Below are positions 1-8,459 of a stretch of 64,000 nucleotides of DNA, piece after piece (position 1 is the first letter of the stretch; every line of letters starts with the position of its first letter). Below the pieces are notes generated by a model. The model was not told the DNA's origin, made no database searches, and saw nothing but the letters and a program-made list of their open reading frames with translations. Source of the DNA: Paucidesulfovibrio gracilis DSM 16080 (GTDB taxonomy: Bacteria > Desulfobacterota > Desulfovibrionia > Desulfovibrionales > Desulfovibrionaceae); contig NZ_FUYC01000002.1 in the NCBI RefSeq assembly GCF_900167125.1, positions 124,001 to 188,000 of the forward strand, read 5' to 3'. Position numbers and translations under genes: made by a program.

Positions 1-1025
1 TCAAGGACCGCGACTTTGGCCCCGGTACGAAAGCCCGGATCCAACGCCAGCACGGGGTGCGGTCCGAGAGGGGCTGCCAGGAGCAGCTCCCGCAGGTTGG
101 CCGCGAACACGGCAATGGCCTGCTGGTCCGCGCGTTCCTTGAGCTGCTTACGCAATTCGTTTTCCAGGGAGGGGGCAAGCAGCCGCTTCCAGGCGTCGGC
201 CAGCGCGGTTTCCAGTTCGCGGGCCGCGGCGTTACGTTTTTTGACCATGCCCCGCGTGAGCAGGGCCACAGCTTCCTGGTCATCCGGCCGCAGGCTCAGG
301 TTGAGGATGCCTTCGGCCTCGCCGCGCAGGGCGGCCAGGGCGCGGTGGGAAGGAATGCGGGCAAAGGGTTCGTTGTATTCAAAATAGTCTCGGAATTTGG
401 CGTTGTCCGGATCGGCTTCCTTTTTGCCGCGGGCCAGCCCGGTGTGCAAGCGGGCGCGGCGTTCAAACAGCGTTCGCAGGGCTTTGCGTACCCGGGCGTC
501 CTCGCTGACCCATTCAGCCACAATGTCCCGTGCGCCGGCCAGGGCCGCGTCCACGTCCGGGACGCAATGATCTTTGTCTTCGTCCGGGCGAAGATACGCT
601 TCGGCCGTGCGGCGCGGATCAAATTCCTCTTGCAGGTAAATGCGCCGGGCCAAGGGTTCCAATCCCCGTTCCCGGGCCATGGTGGCGCGGGTGCGGCGTT
701 TGGGCCGATGCGGAAGGTACACGTCCTCAAGCGCGGCCAGATCCGGTGCAGCGTTTACGGCTTTGTGCAGTTCGTCCGTGAGCAGGTCGCGTTCTTCCAA
801 TGATTTCAGAATGGCGCTTCGCCGTTTGTCTAGCTCCTGATACCGTTCGGCCAGGTCGCGGATGGCCGTAACAGCCACCTCGTCCAGTGAACCGGTGGCC
901 TCCTTTCGATACCGGGCGATAAAGGGAATGGTGGCGCCCTGCTCCAGCAGTTCAAGGACGGAGCGGACGCCGTTGCGGGGCAGGGAAAGTTCCTGGGCCA
1001 GACGTTGGGTGTGGTCGGTGCTCAT
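1..1025 (-). CDS. tex: Tex-family RNA-binding transcription accessory protein, partial
   Basis: The reading frame starts at an ATG at 1025 and runs off the left edge, so about 341 N-terminal residues of a protein usually 700-780 long are present. The N-terminal Tex signature PFIARYRKE followed by TGSLDE lies near residues 34-48. The rest matches the Tex helical core, and the visible end (LDPGFRTGAKVAVL) is the start of the YqgF-like nuclease-fold domain. The C-terminal helix-hairpin-helix and S1 RNA-binding domains lie outside the window. Tex is a cytoplasmic nucleic-acid-binding factor linked to transcription. It lies 57 bases downstream of the oxidoreductase-aldolase gene on the same strand and could be co-transcribed with it. 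The Shine-Dalgarno sequence is weak. Confidence 0.93.
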   Translation of the reverse strand, partial: MSTDHTQRLAQELSLPRNGVRSVLELLEQGATIPFIARYRKEATGSLDEVAVTAIRDLAERYQELDKRRSAILKSLEERDLLTDELHKAVNAAPDLAALEDVYLPHRPKRRTRATMARERGLEPLARRIYLQEEFDPRRTAEAYLRPDEDKDHCVPDVDAALAGARDIVAEWVSEDARVRKALRTLFERRARLHTGLARGKKEADPDNAKFRDYFEYNEPFARIPSHRALAALRGEAEGILNLSLRPDDQEAVALLTRGMVKKRNAAARELETALADAWKRLLAPSLENELRKQLKERADQQAIAVFAANLRELLLAAPLGPHPVLALDPGFRTGAKVAVL

Positions 1026-1082
1026 TGTTTTGTTTCAAGGGTTGGGGGTGCGGTGCCGATGGCCTGGGGGCCGGGACGATCT

Positions 1083-4000
1083 TCAGCCGTGTTGGAGCCG
1101 TTGGTCCATGTGTTCGAAAAAGGCGCGTGCGCACGCGGTTTCCGTTTCCTGCAGGAGTTGAAACGGGTGCGCGAAGTCCGTGTCTCCGACCGCGAACACG
1201 CCGTGTCCGTGTACAACCGCCACCCCGTATTTGGTCAGAGCGTGGGGCAGGGTTTGGCAAAGGCCCGTGGGACCGGTGCCCACTTCGCCGGGTATGATGG
1301 GTACGGCGCAGGGACCGGGGATGTCCAGAAAACGTTCTTTGGGACATCGCAAATGGCATTCCCCGGCGCGGCCCACATCGCAGGTCGGGGCATCCGGTTC
1401 GTTGCAGCGCATGGAGAGGATGACGGAAAAGGGGGGATGGCCGTGCAGAATCGTTCGAATTCGCGGGTCCAGAGCGTAGGTGCGTTCATGCGCCAGGCAT
1501 TCGCTGGACGCGGTCATGCCTTCTGTGGAGGATCCGTCCAGGGGGCAGGCGTCCACACAGTCCTCAAGCTGGTCCAGAAAGCTGCCTGTCTGGGAAATGA
1601 GCATGGTTTGTCCGCTGGATTCCGAACAAAGGCAGGACACGTTGCCGAACGATGAGTCCACCAGTCCGTGTTCCACCACGGCACGGCCCGCTTCCGTCAT
1701 GGCCGCAAGCGCGGCGGCGCGGTCGGCAAATGGTCCGTGTTCCGGCGTGGGGTGGGGCTTGGCCGGTTCGGTATCCGGGTGGGCATGCTTGCGAAGGCGT
1801 TGGTACAAGGCCAGGCGCTTCTGGGAGATGTCTGCGGGATCGGATTGCAGCAATTGGGAGGCAAAGAGCACAAACAGCGCAAAGCAGGTGGAACTGATCG
1901 AAACCAGCGCCTGTTCCGGCACCATGCTGCCCAAAGCCAGAACGCCCAGGCCCGGAATGACGCAGCTCTTGCGGTCGGCCAAAGCGGTTTTCGCCAGGTT
2001 GGGATGAAGCGTCGCGCACACGGGGATGTCATGCAGAAAGGTCCGGGTTTCGCAATCCCTGGGCGTGATCCGGGCGGGATCGGAACCCTGATCGGCCAGA
2101 GCTTCCCGTCCGAGCAGGTCCAAAAGGGGGGCATAGGGAAACGCGGGCCGTACCAGGGTCAGGGCCGAGGCGCCGGACGCGGTGAGGATGCTCTCCAGTA
2201 TTGCGCGTTGTCCGGCTTCGTGCGGTTCCGTTCGATTCCACACCAGCGTGTTGTCCAGCGCGGCCAGCAGGGGCGGTTGTCCGGCATGGACCAGTCCGGT
2301 GCGAACAAGCCGGGTTTCGCACCGCATCAGCGCGTCCTGCAATGGTCCGGCGTCCGGGCATGCGGATTGTGGCAATGGGGCATGGGGCGGTGGGGAATGG
2401 CGACCATCAAGGGGACGGCCCTGTCGGTCCAATCCACGGATTTGGTAATAGCGTTCCCGGGCCGCGAGAAATGCACGGCGGGAAAGAGGATCCGGGGCGG
2501 ACGTCTGTCCAGCTGTTTGCTTTCCCTTGTGTTTCGGGGTGAAGAAACGGGACGGCAAATCGTCGTGAACAGCGGTAAACCCGTTGGCCGCGTTGATGCG
2601 GCGTTCCTCAAGGACCACCTGTTCCCCGCAGCGGGCCAGAGCCAGGGCCGATGCCTGCTCGGTGTCCAGGCCCGTGACCGCACGCATGGCGCGGGCGTAT
2701 TCTTCCAGCCCCGGCCCGAAAAACAAGCGGCGGCACACGCCCAGACTTTCCAGGGCCGCAATGTGGTCCTCGGCCAGCTTGACCATGCGCGCCTTGCCCG
2801 CAAAGCTGTGGCGGTCCGTGGGGGCTGGTTTGCGCAGTATTTCATGGCTCAAGGGAAGGGCGCCCTCCGCGCATCCCCCGCGGGTGGAAACGGCGCAGGC
2901 CAGGGCAAAGCCGTAGGAGCCGCGTGGGTCCAGGCCGGGCAATTCCAGTCCTTTTACCGTCATGGCGATTTCGGGCCGTCCCGCGTGCCGTGCCAATGCT
3001 TCGGCGCCGTGACAGAGCGGCGTGGTTCCGAGGGCCATGGCCTGAAGCAGCTCCAGGAGTTCGTCCGGGGCGATGTCCTGGCCGCGCAACTCGGCAAGGC
3101 AAGCCAGGGTTGCGCCCGCGGAAACAGGATCCATGCCCCATTCCATGCATTGCCGATGGGCGTGAACCGCTGCGTCCAGGTCGGCATTGCCCAACAGCGC
3201 CGTGAAATGGTTCAGGGCGTGGAATCCTGGGAGGGAAAAGCCGGATTGGTCTTCGAGGGCCGGAACCACCCGTGTGCAGCCCACCGGGCAGGAGGCGCAG
3301 TCATGCTTATGGGAACGGTACGATCGTCCCAGGGCCGGACCATTGCAGCCGGACCGGCCGGAAAAGCATGTTGCCCGAAAATGTTGCACCGCTGCGGCAT
3401 GTCGGGCATGCACGGGATCAAACAGGGCGGCCTCGCCGTATCGGTGCAGCCCGTAACGGCCCATGAGCGCGGGAGAGGCCATGATCAGCCTGGTAATGTC
3501 CCTCTTCGCCCGTTCCAGGCCTTCGGGGTCGGCGCACGGCACGGCTTGGGTGCCGCGAATTGCGATGTATTGCAGGCGTTTCACGGCAAGGGGGCGGCCC
3601 AATCCGGTTCGTTGGGCGGCGTGGTGCCGGTCCACCAGGATCGAGGCAAAGGCGCAGCCGTTGACGGCCGCCTGGCCGATGCAGGCCGTGGAGCCGAATT
3701 CCTCCAGCGCTGTGAAGATGTGTGAGGCAGGGGACCGGGCCAGCGTATGAGCCGGAACCAGCCGGGCCTCTTGATCGCGGATTTCCAGGCCGCAGGGATG
3801 CGGGCTGTGGCCGGTGATGACCACGGCATCCCATCCGGCCTGCTTCAGCTCCTGCCCGAACCGTCCGCCCGCCGCGGCATGCCCCACGGCTCCCGTGAGC
3901 GGGGAACGAGTGGTGATGTGAACGGAGCCAGTGCCGGGGACCGTGGTTCCTGTGAGCGGTCCGGCGCAAAAGCTTATGGGCATGTCGGGATGGTCCCAGG

Positions 4001-4163
4001 CCAGGGACGCGCAGGGGGAGAGGAAGAACGCGCCCAGCCCTCGCCCGCCCAGCCAGTGGAGCCTTGCGTCCATGGGGAGCGGATATTCGCGGCATTTCTG
4101 GCGGTTCAGGTCCACATGGAGGTAACGGCCTGTCCAGCCGCCGAAAGAGGCAAGGGGGCGCAT
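1083..4163 (-). CDS. Aldehyde:ferredoxin oxidoreductase-like protein fused to two class II aldolase-like domains
   Basis: The ATG at 4163 gives 1026 residues and follows an AGGA-type ribosome site. An in-frame ATG at 4175 and an open frame up to 4412 also exist, but the latter would overlap the divergent TPR gene. Residues 1-587 are a complete AFOR-type subunit: GGRGLGA near 39-45, GPLTGT near 68-73, SPLTG near 87-91, a CxxCxxxC motif at C289, C292 and C296, the fourth ligand SLGVC at C477, and the typical RGxxxxGxP ending. In the AFOR family these bind a tungsten (or molybdenum) bis-pterin and one 4Fe-4S cluster. Residues about 612-795 resemble a class II aldolase/adducin domain without the metal histidines. 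Residues about 812-1026 are a second copy with HGHP (907-910) and HGHG (985-988), so probably metal-competent, and unusually cysteine-rich. The AFOR family oxidises aldehydes to acids with ferredoxin; the substrate of the fusion is unknown. Confidence 0.85.
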   Translation of the reverse strand: MRPLASFGGWTGRYLHVDLNRQKCREYPLPMDARLHWLGGRGLGAFFLSPCASLAWDHPDMPISFCAGPLTGTTVPGTGSVHITTRSPLTGAVGHAAAGGRFGQELKQAGWDAVVITGHSPHPCGLEIRDQEARLVPAHTLARSPASHIFTALEEFGSTACIGQAAVNGCAFASILVDRHHAAQRTGLGRPLAVKRLQYIAIRGTQAVPCADPEGLERAKRDITRLIMASPALMGRYGLHRYGEAALFDPVHARHAAAVQHFRATCFSGRSGCNGPALGRSYRSHKHDCASCPVGCTRVVPALEDQSGFSLPGFHALNHFTALLGNADLDAAVHAHRQCMEWGMDPVSAGATLACLAELRGQDIAPDELLELLQAMALGTTPLCHGAEALARHAGRPEIAMTVKGLELPGLDPRGSYGFALACAVSTRGGCAEGALPLSHEILRKPAPTDRHSFAGKARMVKLAEDHIAALESLGVCRRLFFGPGLEEYARAMRAVTGLDTEQASALALARCGEQVVLEERRINAANGFTAVHDDLPSRFFTPKHKGKQTAGQTSAPDPLSRRAFLAARERYYQIRGLDRQGRPLDGRHSPPPHAPLPQSACPDAGPLQDALMRCETRLVRTGLVHAGQPPLLAALDNTLVWNRTEPHEAGQRAILESILTASGASALTLVRPAFPYAPLLDLLGREALADQGSDPARITPRDCETRTFLHDIPVCATLHPNLAKTALADRKSCVIPGLGVLALGSMVPEQALVSISSTCFALFVLFASQLLQSDPADISQKRLALYQRLRKHAHPDTEPAKPHPTPEHGPFADRAAALAAMTEAGRAVVEHGLVDSSFGNVSCLCSESSGQTMLISQTGSFLDQLEDCVDACPLDGSSTEGMTASSECLAHERTYALDPRIRTILHGHPPFSVILSMRCNEPDAPTCDVGRAGECHLRCPKERFLDIPGPCAVPIIPGEVGTGPTGLCQTLPHALTKYGVAVVHGHGVFAVGDTDFAHPFQLLQETETACARAFFEHMDQRLQHG

Positions 4164-4383
4164 GGCTGTTGGCATCCTTTGGTTCCATAGGCTTCCCCGA
4201 CCGCACGTATCTCCGGGGAGTGCTTTGTTTCGCGGGGTTATTGACGCACCCGCAGGCTTTTGTCTACATCTTGCCGCACCACCGTCGCATGGAGCATGTC
4301 GGATCTCCATGGACTTGGACGTGTTCAATGGTTTCTCAACGGGCCGCACCGGCCCCGGTTTCAGCGGTTCTCCGGGAGGGGAT

Positions 4384-4947
4384 ATGGCCAAGAGCAAGGA
4401 TAGCGAATCCAAAAAAAAGGTGGATTTGTCCCGCCGTAATTTTTTGATGGGCTTTCGTCGCCTGAAAAAGCAAGAACCCGAGGAGGAGGCGGCTCCCCAA
4501 GCCTCTTTGGACGAAACCTACGCTCTGCTGCGCGACGCCAACCTCGCCTTTCGGGACGAAGAATACGAAAAGGCCAGGGATCTGTACAAGGAATTCCTCA
4601 TGGAGGAACCCCGCAATGCGGATGCGCGTCTGCGTCTGGGCCGTTGCCTGTACAAACTGGGCAAGTTCATCCAGGCCAAGGTGGAGTTTGAGCGCGTGCT
4701 GCGGGAGCGGCGCGACGACAAGCAGGCCATGTTGCATCTCGGCCTGGCCCTGGCCCGCATGAACAAGCCGGGCAAGGCCGCGGTGATCTGGCAGATGTAC
4801 TTTGATCCCGAAGCCATTCCTGTGCAGCGGGAAATCAACGTGCAACTGGCCTTTTTGGAGTCGGACGACATGGAAGCCCCGGACGGTGGTACCATGGCCG
4901 ACGCCGTGGAAGCGGCCATGGAGGAGTGGACCCGGCAGCAGTCCTGA
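4384..4947 (+). CDS. Tetratricopeptide-repeat protein
   Basis: 187 residues from the ATG at 4384, which has a strong GGGAGGGG ribosome site 3-10 bases upstream. The first 35 residues are very basic, then acidic, and include SRRNFLMGF. This looks like a twin-arginine motif but is followed by charged residues, not a hydrophobic stretch, so export is doubtful. Two or three TPR helices pairs follow (residues about 45-140, e.g. ARLRLGRCLYKLGKF and AMLHLGLALARMNKP), a fold used for protein-protein contacts. The gene is divergent from the oxidoreductase fusion with a 220-base intergenic region. No specific partner is evident. Confidence 0.8.
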   Translation: MAKSKDSESKKKVDLSRRNFLMGFRRLKKQEPEEEAAPQASLDETYALLRDANLAFRDEEYEKARDLYKEFLMEEPRNADARLRLGRCLYKLGKFIQAKVEFERVLRERRDDKQAMLHLGLALARMNKPGKAAVIWQMYFDPEAIPVQREINVQLAFLESDDMEAPDGGTMADAVEAAMEEWTRQQS

Positions 4948-4992
4948 CGCGGCCGAAACGAATGATTTTTGCCGCAGGCGAAGAACGTCCGC

Positions 4993-5514
4993 TCAGCAGG
5001 TTTTATTCTTTTTATAGGCTTCGGCCTTGGCCTGGCGTTCCTTGTGCAGGTCTTGGGCAATGCTGTTCATGCGTTCACGGATGAACTGTTCCGACAAGGC
5101 ACCGGCAGCCTTCTTTTCGTCGTTCTCTCCGGTTCCCTGCTGTCCCGCTCCGGTCAGGCCGTGGGCGGCAAGGTCTTCGGCCACCTGTTTTTCCATGCGT
5201 TCGGATTCCAAAAACATGAGATAGGCCAGGGATGCGGCCGCATTGTTTTCCTCACTGCCGTCAGCGATGAGTTCGATTTGTTCCAAAGGCACGGTCTCGA
5301 AGAGTCGGTCCAGGAACATGTTCACCCATTTGGCGTAGAGGTCGGGCAGAACCGGCGGCACCAGCTCGGCCACCTGTTCCGCTGCGCCGTCCGCAGCCAT
5401 GCCCGTAACCAGCAGGTATTCGGTCAGGGCTTCCTTGCGGCGGTCCGCATCGCGGTCCACGCGTTCCATGATCACTCCGAAGAGATGTTCGCGTATGGTC
5501 TGGACATCGGGCAT
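4993..5514 (-). CDS. Conserved hypothetical protein, helical
   Basis: 173 residues if started at the ATG at 5514, which has GGGAG seven bases upstream; an open frame extends further to 5598 but has no better start. The protein is acidic, predicted helical and soluble, without signal peptide or transmembrane segment. The C-terminal third (about residues 125-173) is charged and lysine/glutamine-rich, likely coiled coil, ending in KKNKTC. I do not recognise the family. It is convergent with the TPR gene (46 bases between stops) and divergent from the DUF401 permease gene. Confidence 0.72.
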   Translation of the reverse strand: MPDVQTIREHLFGVIMERVDRDADRRKEALTEYLLVTGMAADGAAEQVAELVPPVLPDLYAKWVNMFLDRLFETVPLEQIELIADGSEENNAAASLAYLMFLESERMEKQVAEDLAAHGLTGAGQQGTGENDEKKAAGALSEQFIRERMNSIAQDLHKERQAKAEAYKKNKTC

Positions 5515-5793
5515 AAATGGCTCCCGTGATGGATTGCTGGATGATTTCGTAGGCGGCAGGGTAGCGGAACGAACGCCCGGGTGCAAGGGCTGGCGCACGG
5601 GGGGGCGAGGCGTCTGGTTTGGGTCGGGTGGTCCATATTTTCCCCATCCCTTCCCTGCCCGTTGCTGTTCGTTTTCCGCTTTGCCACAGCCGCGTTTGTC
5701 CAGGCAGTCGGTGGAACGCCGATGCGTTGTGGAAAATTACCTTCCCGGAATGTAATGCTTTTCATCCGCGGTCTTTTGGCGTACCGCAAAACC

Positions 5794-7080
5794 ATGAACT
5801 GGCTGCCACCCTCCTGGATTCCATTGTGCAATGTCGTGCTGTCCTTTGTGATCATGCTCGTTCTGGTTCGCTTTCGTTTCCCTTTGGGCGGAGCGATTTT
5901 GGCGGGCAGTCTGGCCCTGGGGCTGCTTTTCGGCATGTCCCTGCCGGATTGGGGCATGGCCGTGTTGTCGGCTCCGTTTGAAGAAAAACCGTTATTTTTG
6001 ACGGCCATTATCGGATTGATCATGGCCCTGAGCCATCTTTTGGAGAAGAGCGGTCAGACCGGGCGGATCATGCATTCTGTCTCCGGGCTGATTCGCAATC
6101 CCCGTTTGCGCATGGCTTTTTTCGCGTCCCTGATCGGGCTGCTGCCCATGCCGGGCGGCGCGATTTTTTCCGCTCCGCTGGTACGCGGGGCCGCGCAGGA
6201 TCTGGATGTTTCCCCGGACCGGCTGGCTTTGATCAACTATTGGTTCCGCCATGTCTGGGAGCTGGCCTGGCCCTTGTACCCCGGTGTGATTTTGGCCGCG
6301 GCCCTGGCCGGATTGCCCATCTCCTCCCTGCTGTCCCTGACCTTTCCCGGCCTGTTGCTGAGCCTGCTGTTGGGATGTTGGTTTTTTCTCCGTCCGGGCG
6401 TCTTACCCCTGGAACGGCGCGCCGACGCTCCAGAGGCCACCCCTCCCGGTCCGGTGTCCTGGTCCGCCATTGCCCGAGAGGGTTTGCCGCTGTTGGTGGC
6501 CATATTCGGCGCCGTGGGCCTGGAGGTGGTTATCGGCGTGTTGCAATTGCCGATTCCCTTTGAATTGGGCATGTGTGCGGCCTTGGCCCTGGCCATTGCC
6601 GTGGGAGTGGTCCAGAATACCGGAGGCGGGCGACTGTTGTTTCAGGCACTTACAGGACGGCCGTTTTTGTCCATGCTGTTCGTTATCGTGGGCATATTCG
6701 GCTACCAGGAGGTGCTGCGGGCCGCCGGAGCCGTGGAACGCATCGCCGAGCTGACGGGCGGGGGCGCGGCCCTGGCGTTCACCGCCGGGCTACTGCCGCT
6801 GCTCGTGGGAACGGTGACCGGCATTACCCTGGCCTATGTCGGCTCCACCTTTCCGCTGATTTTGGGCATGGCCGCCAATACGGGAACCGATCCCCTGGCC
6901 TGCGTGGTGTTGGGCATGTTTGCCGGATATGCGGGAATCATGGCCTCGCCTTTGCACATTTGTCTGGTGTTGACCTGTCAGTATTTCGGTACGGACATCA
7001 CCCGTGTCTGGCGGCGGCTTCTTCTGCCTTCGGTCCTGTTGCTGGTGGCGGGGTACGTCTACTTCTTCCTGTTGTTGTAG
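5794..7080 (+). CDS. DUF401-family integral membrane permease
   Basis: About 428 residues with ten or more hydrophobic segments. The family is recognisable from PMPGGAIFSAPLV near residue 120 and NYWFRHVWELAWPLYPG near residue 150, with a second half that repeats the hydrophobic pattern (GTVTGITLAYVGSTFPLI, GYAGIMASPLHICLVL). DUF401 proteins resemble the ion-transporter/gluconate-permease-like superfamily, but their substrate is unknown. The start is uncertain: ATG 5794 lacks a clear ribosome site, while ATG 5755 has GGAA only four bases upstream. The gene ends at a strong bidirectional terminator shared with the facing yitT-like gene. Confidence 0.85.
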   Translation: MNWLPPSWIPLCNVVLSFVIMLVLVRFRFPLGGAILAGSLALGLLFGMSLPDWGMAVLSAPFEEKPLFLTAIIGLIMALSHLLEKSGQTGRIMHSVSGLIRNPRLRMAFFASLIGLLPMPGGAIFSAPLVRGAAQDLDVSPDRLALINYWFRHVWELAWPLYPGVILAAALAGLPISSLLSLTFPGLLLSLLLGCWFFLRPGVLPLERRADAPEATPPGPVSWSAIAREGLPLLVAIFGAVGLEVVIGVLQLPIPFELGMCAALALAIAVGVVQNTGGGRLLFQALTGRPFLSMLFVIVGIFGYQEVLRAAGAVERIAELTGGGAALAFTAGLLPLLVGTVTGITLAYVGSTFPLILGMAANTGTDPLACVVLGMFAGYAGIMASPLHICLVLTCQYFGTDITRVWRRLLLPSVLLLVAGYVYFFLLL

Positions 7081-7120
7081 GTGGGTGTTCAAAACCACAG
7101 GCTCGTTGTTTTTCCAAAAG

Positions 7121-7160
7121 AAAACGGCCCGTTCGTCAGGAACAGGCCGTTTTTTTTTTG
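7121..7160. terminator. Bidirectional rho-independent terminator
   Basis: A nine-base inverted repeat (AAAACGGCC at 7121-7129 and GGCCGTTTT at 7145-7153) encloses a 15-base loop and is followed by a run of T. The A-run on the other side makes it work in both directions. It sits between two convergent genes, as expected. Confidence 0.85.
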
Positions 7161-7193
7161 GGAGTCGGGCCGCATGCGGGGCGACCGTGTTCC

Positions 7194-8051
7194 TCAATAG
7201 ATCTTGCGACGGGAAAAGCTCGCACCCAGTACGTTGAAGGTATTTTCCACAATGAACAGGGATTGGTCGTCATGCGTGAAGACCAGTTCTTCCAGTCGCT
7301 TGAGCTGGATGTTGTTGATCACGGTCATGAGCAGGTCGCGGTCCGTGCCGGTGTACGCGCCCCGGCCGTGCAGGAAGGTCGCCCCGATGTGCATTTCTTC
7401 CAAAATGGTTGCAGCCAGTTTTTGCGGATCCCGGCTGATGATGAATACAATTTTGCGCTGCGAAAACATGGACAGGATGTATTCGGTGCAGACCGAGGAG
7501 ATGAAAACCAGGATCAGCGAGGCCACAACCGCGTCCGGGGACATGCGGGTGACCATGAGCGCGAAGAGCATGGCGTTGAAGATCAGGTAGGTTTTGCCCA
7601 CGCCCAGGTTGTATTTTCGGTTCAGCATGACGGCCAGCACGTCCAGGCCGCCTGCCGAGCCGAGGGACCGCAGCATTACGCCGCCCCCGGCGCCGCAAAT
7701 CACGCCACCGGCCACGGCCGCATAGAGCTGGCTTTGAATGCCGAAGTCCAATTGGATCAGATCGAACGCCAGAATGGTCACCACGGTGGCATACAGCGAG
7801 TACCAGAAAAAGCGGTGGCTGACGAAAAACCAGCTGAGCACGAACAAAGGCACACTGAGTAGCGCGAACCAGAGGCTCGTGCTCATCACGCCCGAAAGGT
7901 AGTGCATGAACAGGGCGAGACCGAACAGGCCGCCCGTGATGAATTCATGGTGTACGACCGCGCCCTGGGCGCCTATCGCGAAAATGATGCTGCCCAGCGT
8001 GAGCAGCAGCAGGTTCCACCACACCGAGTATGTGTATTCCGTATTGGGCAT
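7194..8051 (-). CDS. YitT-family membrane protein (DUF161/DUF2179)
   Basis: 285 residues. Five or six hydrophobic segments occupy about residues 10-185, including the family-typical glycine-rich SAGGLDVLAVMLNRK after a GGVICGAGGGVMLRSLG stretch. The last 90 residues are a soluble C-terminal domain of the DUF2179 type, containing FIISRDPQKLAATILEE and GATFLHGRGAYTGTDRDLL. YitT proteins are widespread inner-membrane proteins of unclear transport function. The gene is transcribed toward the shared terminator at 7121-7160. A 400-base region separates it from the divergent secreted-protein pair. Confidence 0.9.
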   Translation of the reverse strand: MPNTEYTYSVWWNLLLLTLGSIIFAIGAQGAVVHHEFITGGLFGLALFMHYLSGVMSTSLWFALLSVPLFVLSWFFVSHRFFWYSLYATVVTILAFDLIQLDFGIQSQLYAAVAGGVICGAGGGVMLRSLGSAGGLDVLAVMLNRKYNLGVGKTYLIFNAMLFALMVTRMSPDAVVASLILVFISSVCTEYILSMFSQRKIVFIISRDPQKLAATILEEMHIGATFLHGRGAYTGTDRDLLMTVINNIQLKRLEELVFTHDDQSLFIVENTFNVLGASFSRRKIY

Positions 8052-8459
8052 TGTAAGGCCTTTTCAGGTTGCTGAACAAAGGGAAACAGTGCTTTTTTGA
8101 AAATACCGAACCGTTGCCGGATTGGGGCGCGGTGCGGGTTTTTCATCGCCGTTCCGGTTTGGGGCAACCTGTGGTTTCGATGGGGTTGCGGGCTGTTCGT
8201 TGTCGTAGAGAAAAACGGCTCGGGTCGATGCACGTTGGTACTCCGGCCCTGTACCTATGCCGACCGTGTTTGACAACCCCCGGACCGGGCCAAGACGCAA
8301 AAAAAGAATGGCGCCGCGTCTATACCTGCCATGCTGAAACTGCTATGCAAGGAAACGGAAAAAAGCGCCCATGACCGTACAGGCCGGAATATATCGTTTA
8401 TCCGGCTTCGGTGGAAGTGCTCAGGGTGCATATTGTTTTTTTGCGGGAGGGGACGGCTC
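8052..8459. other. Intergenic region between divergent genes
   Basis: About 408 bases between the yitT-like gene and the secreted-protein operon. Short open frames on both strands overlap one another and have no ribosome sites. A TTGACA hexamer at 8270-8275 has no matching -10 box at normal spacing. Nothing else is assignable. Confidence 0.5.

Noticed and set aside
1668-3725. Long plus-strand open frame (685 codons) opposite the oxidoreductase fusion
   Set aside because: It lies entirely antisense to a gene with clear motifs; long antisense frames are common in GC-rich coding DNA.
4384-4490. Twin-arginine export signal in the TPR protein
   Set aside because: The SRRNFLMGF motif is followed by charged residues with no hydrophobic core, so Tat export is unlikely.
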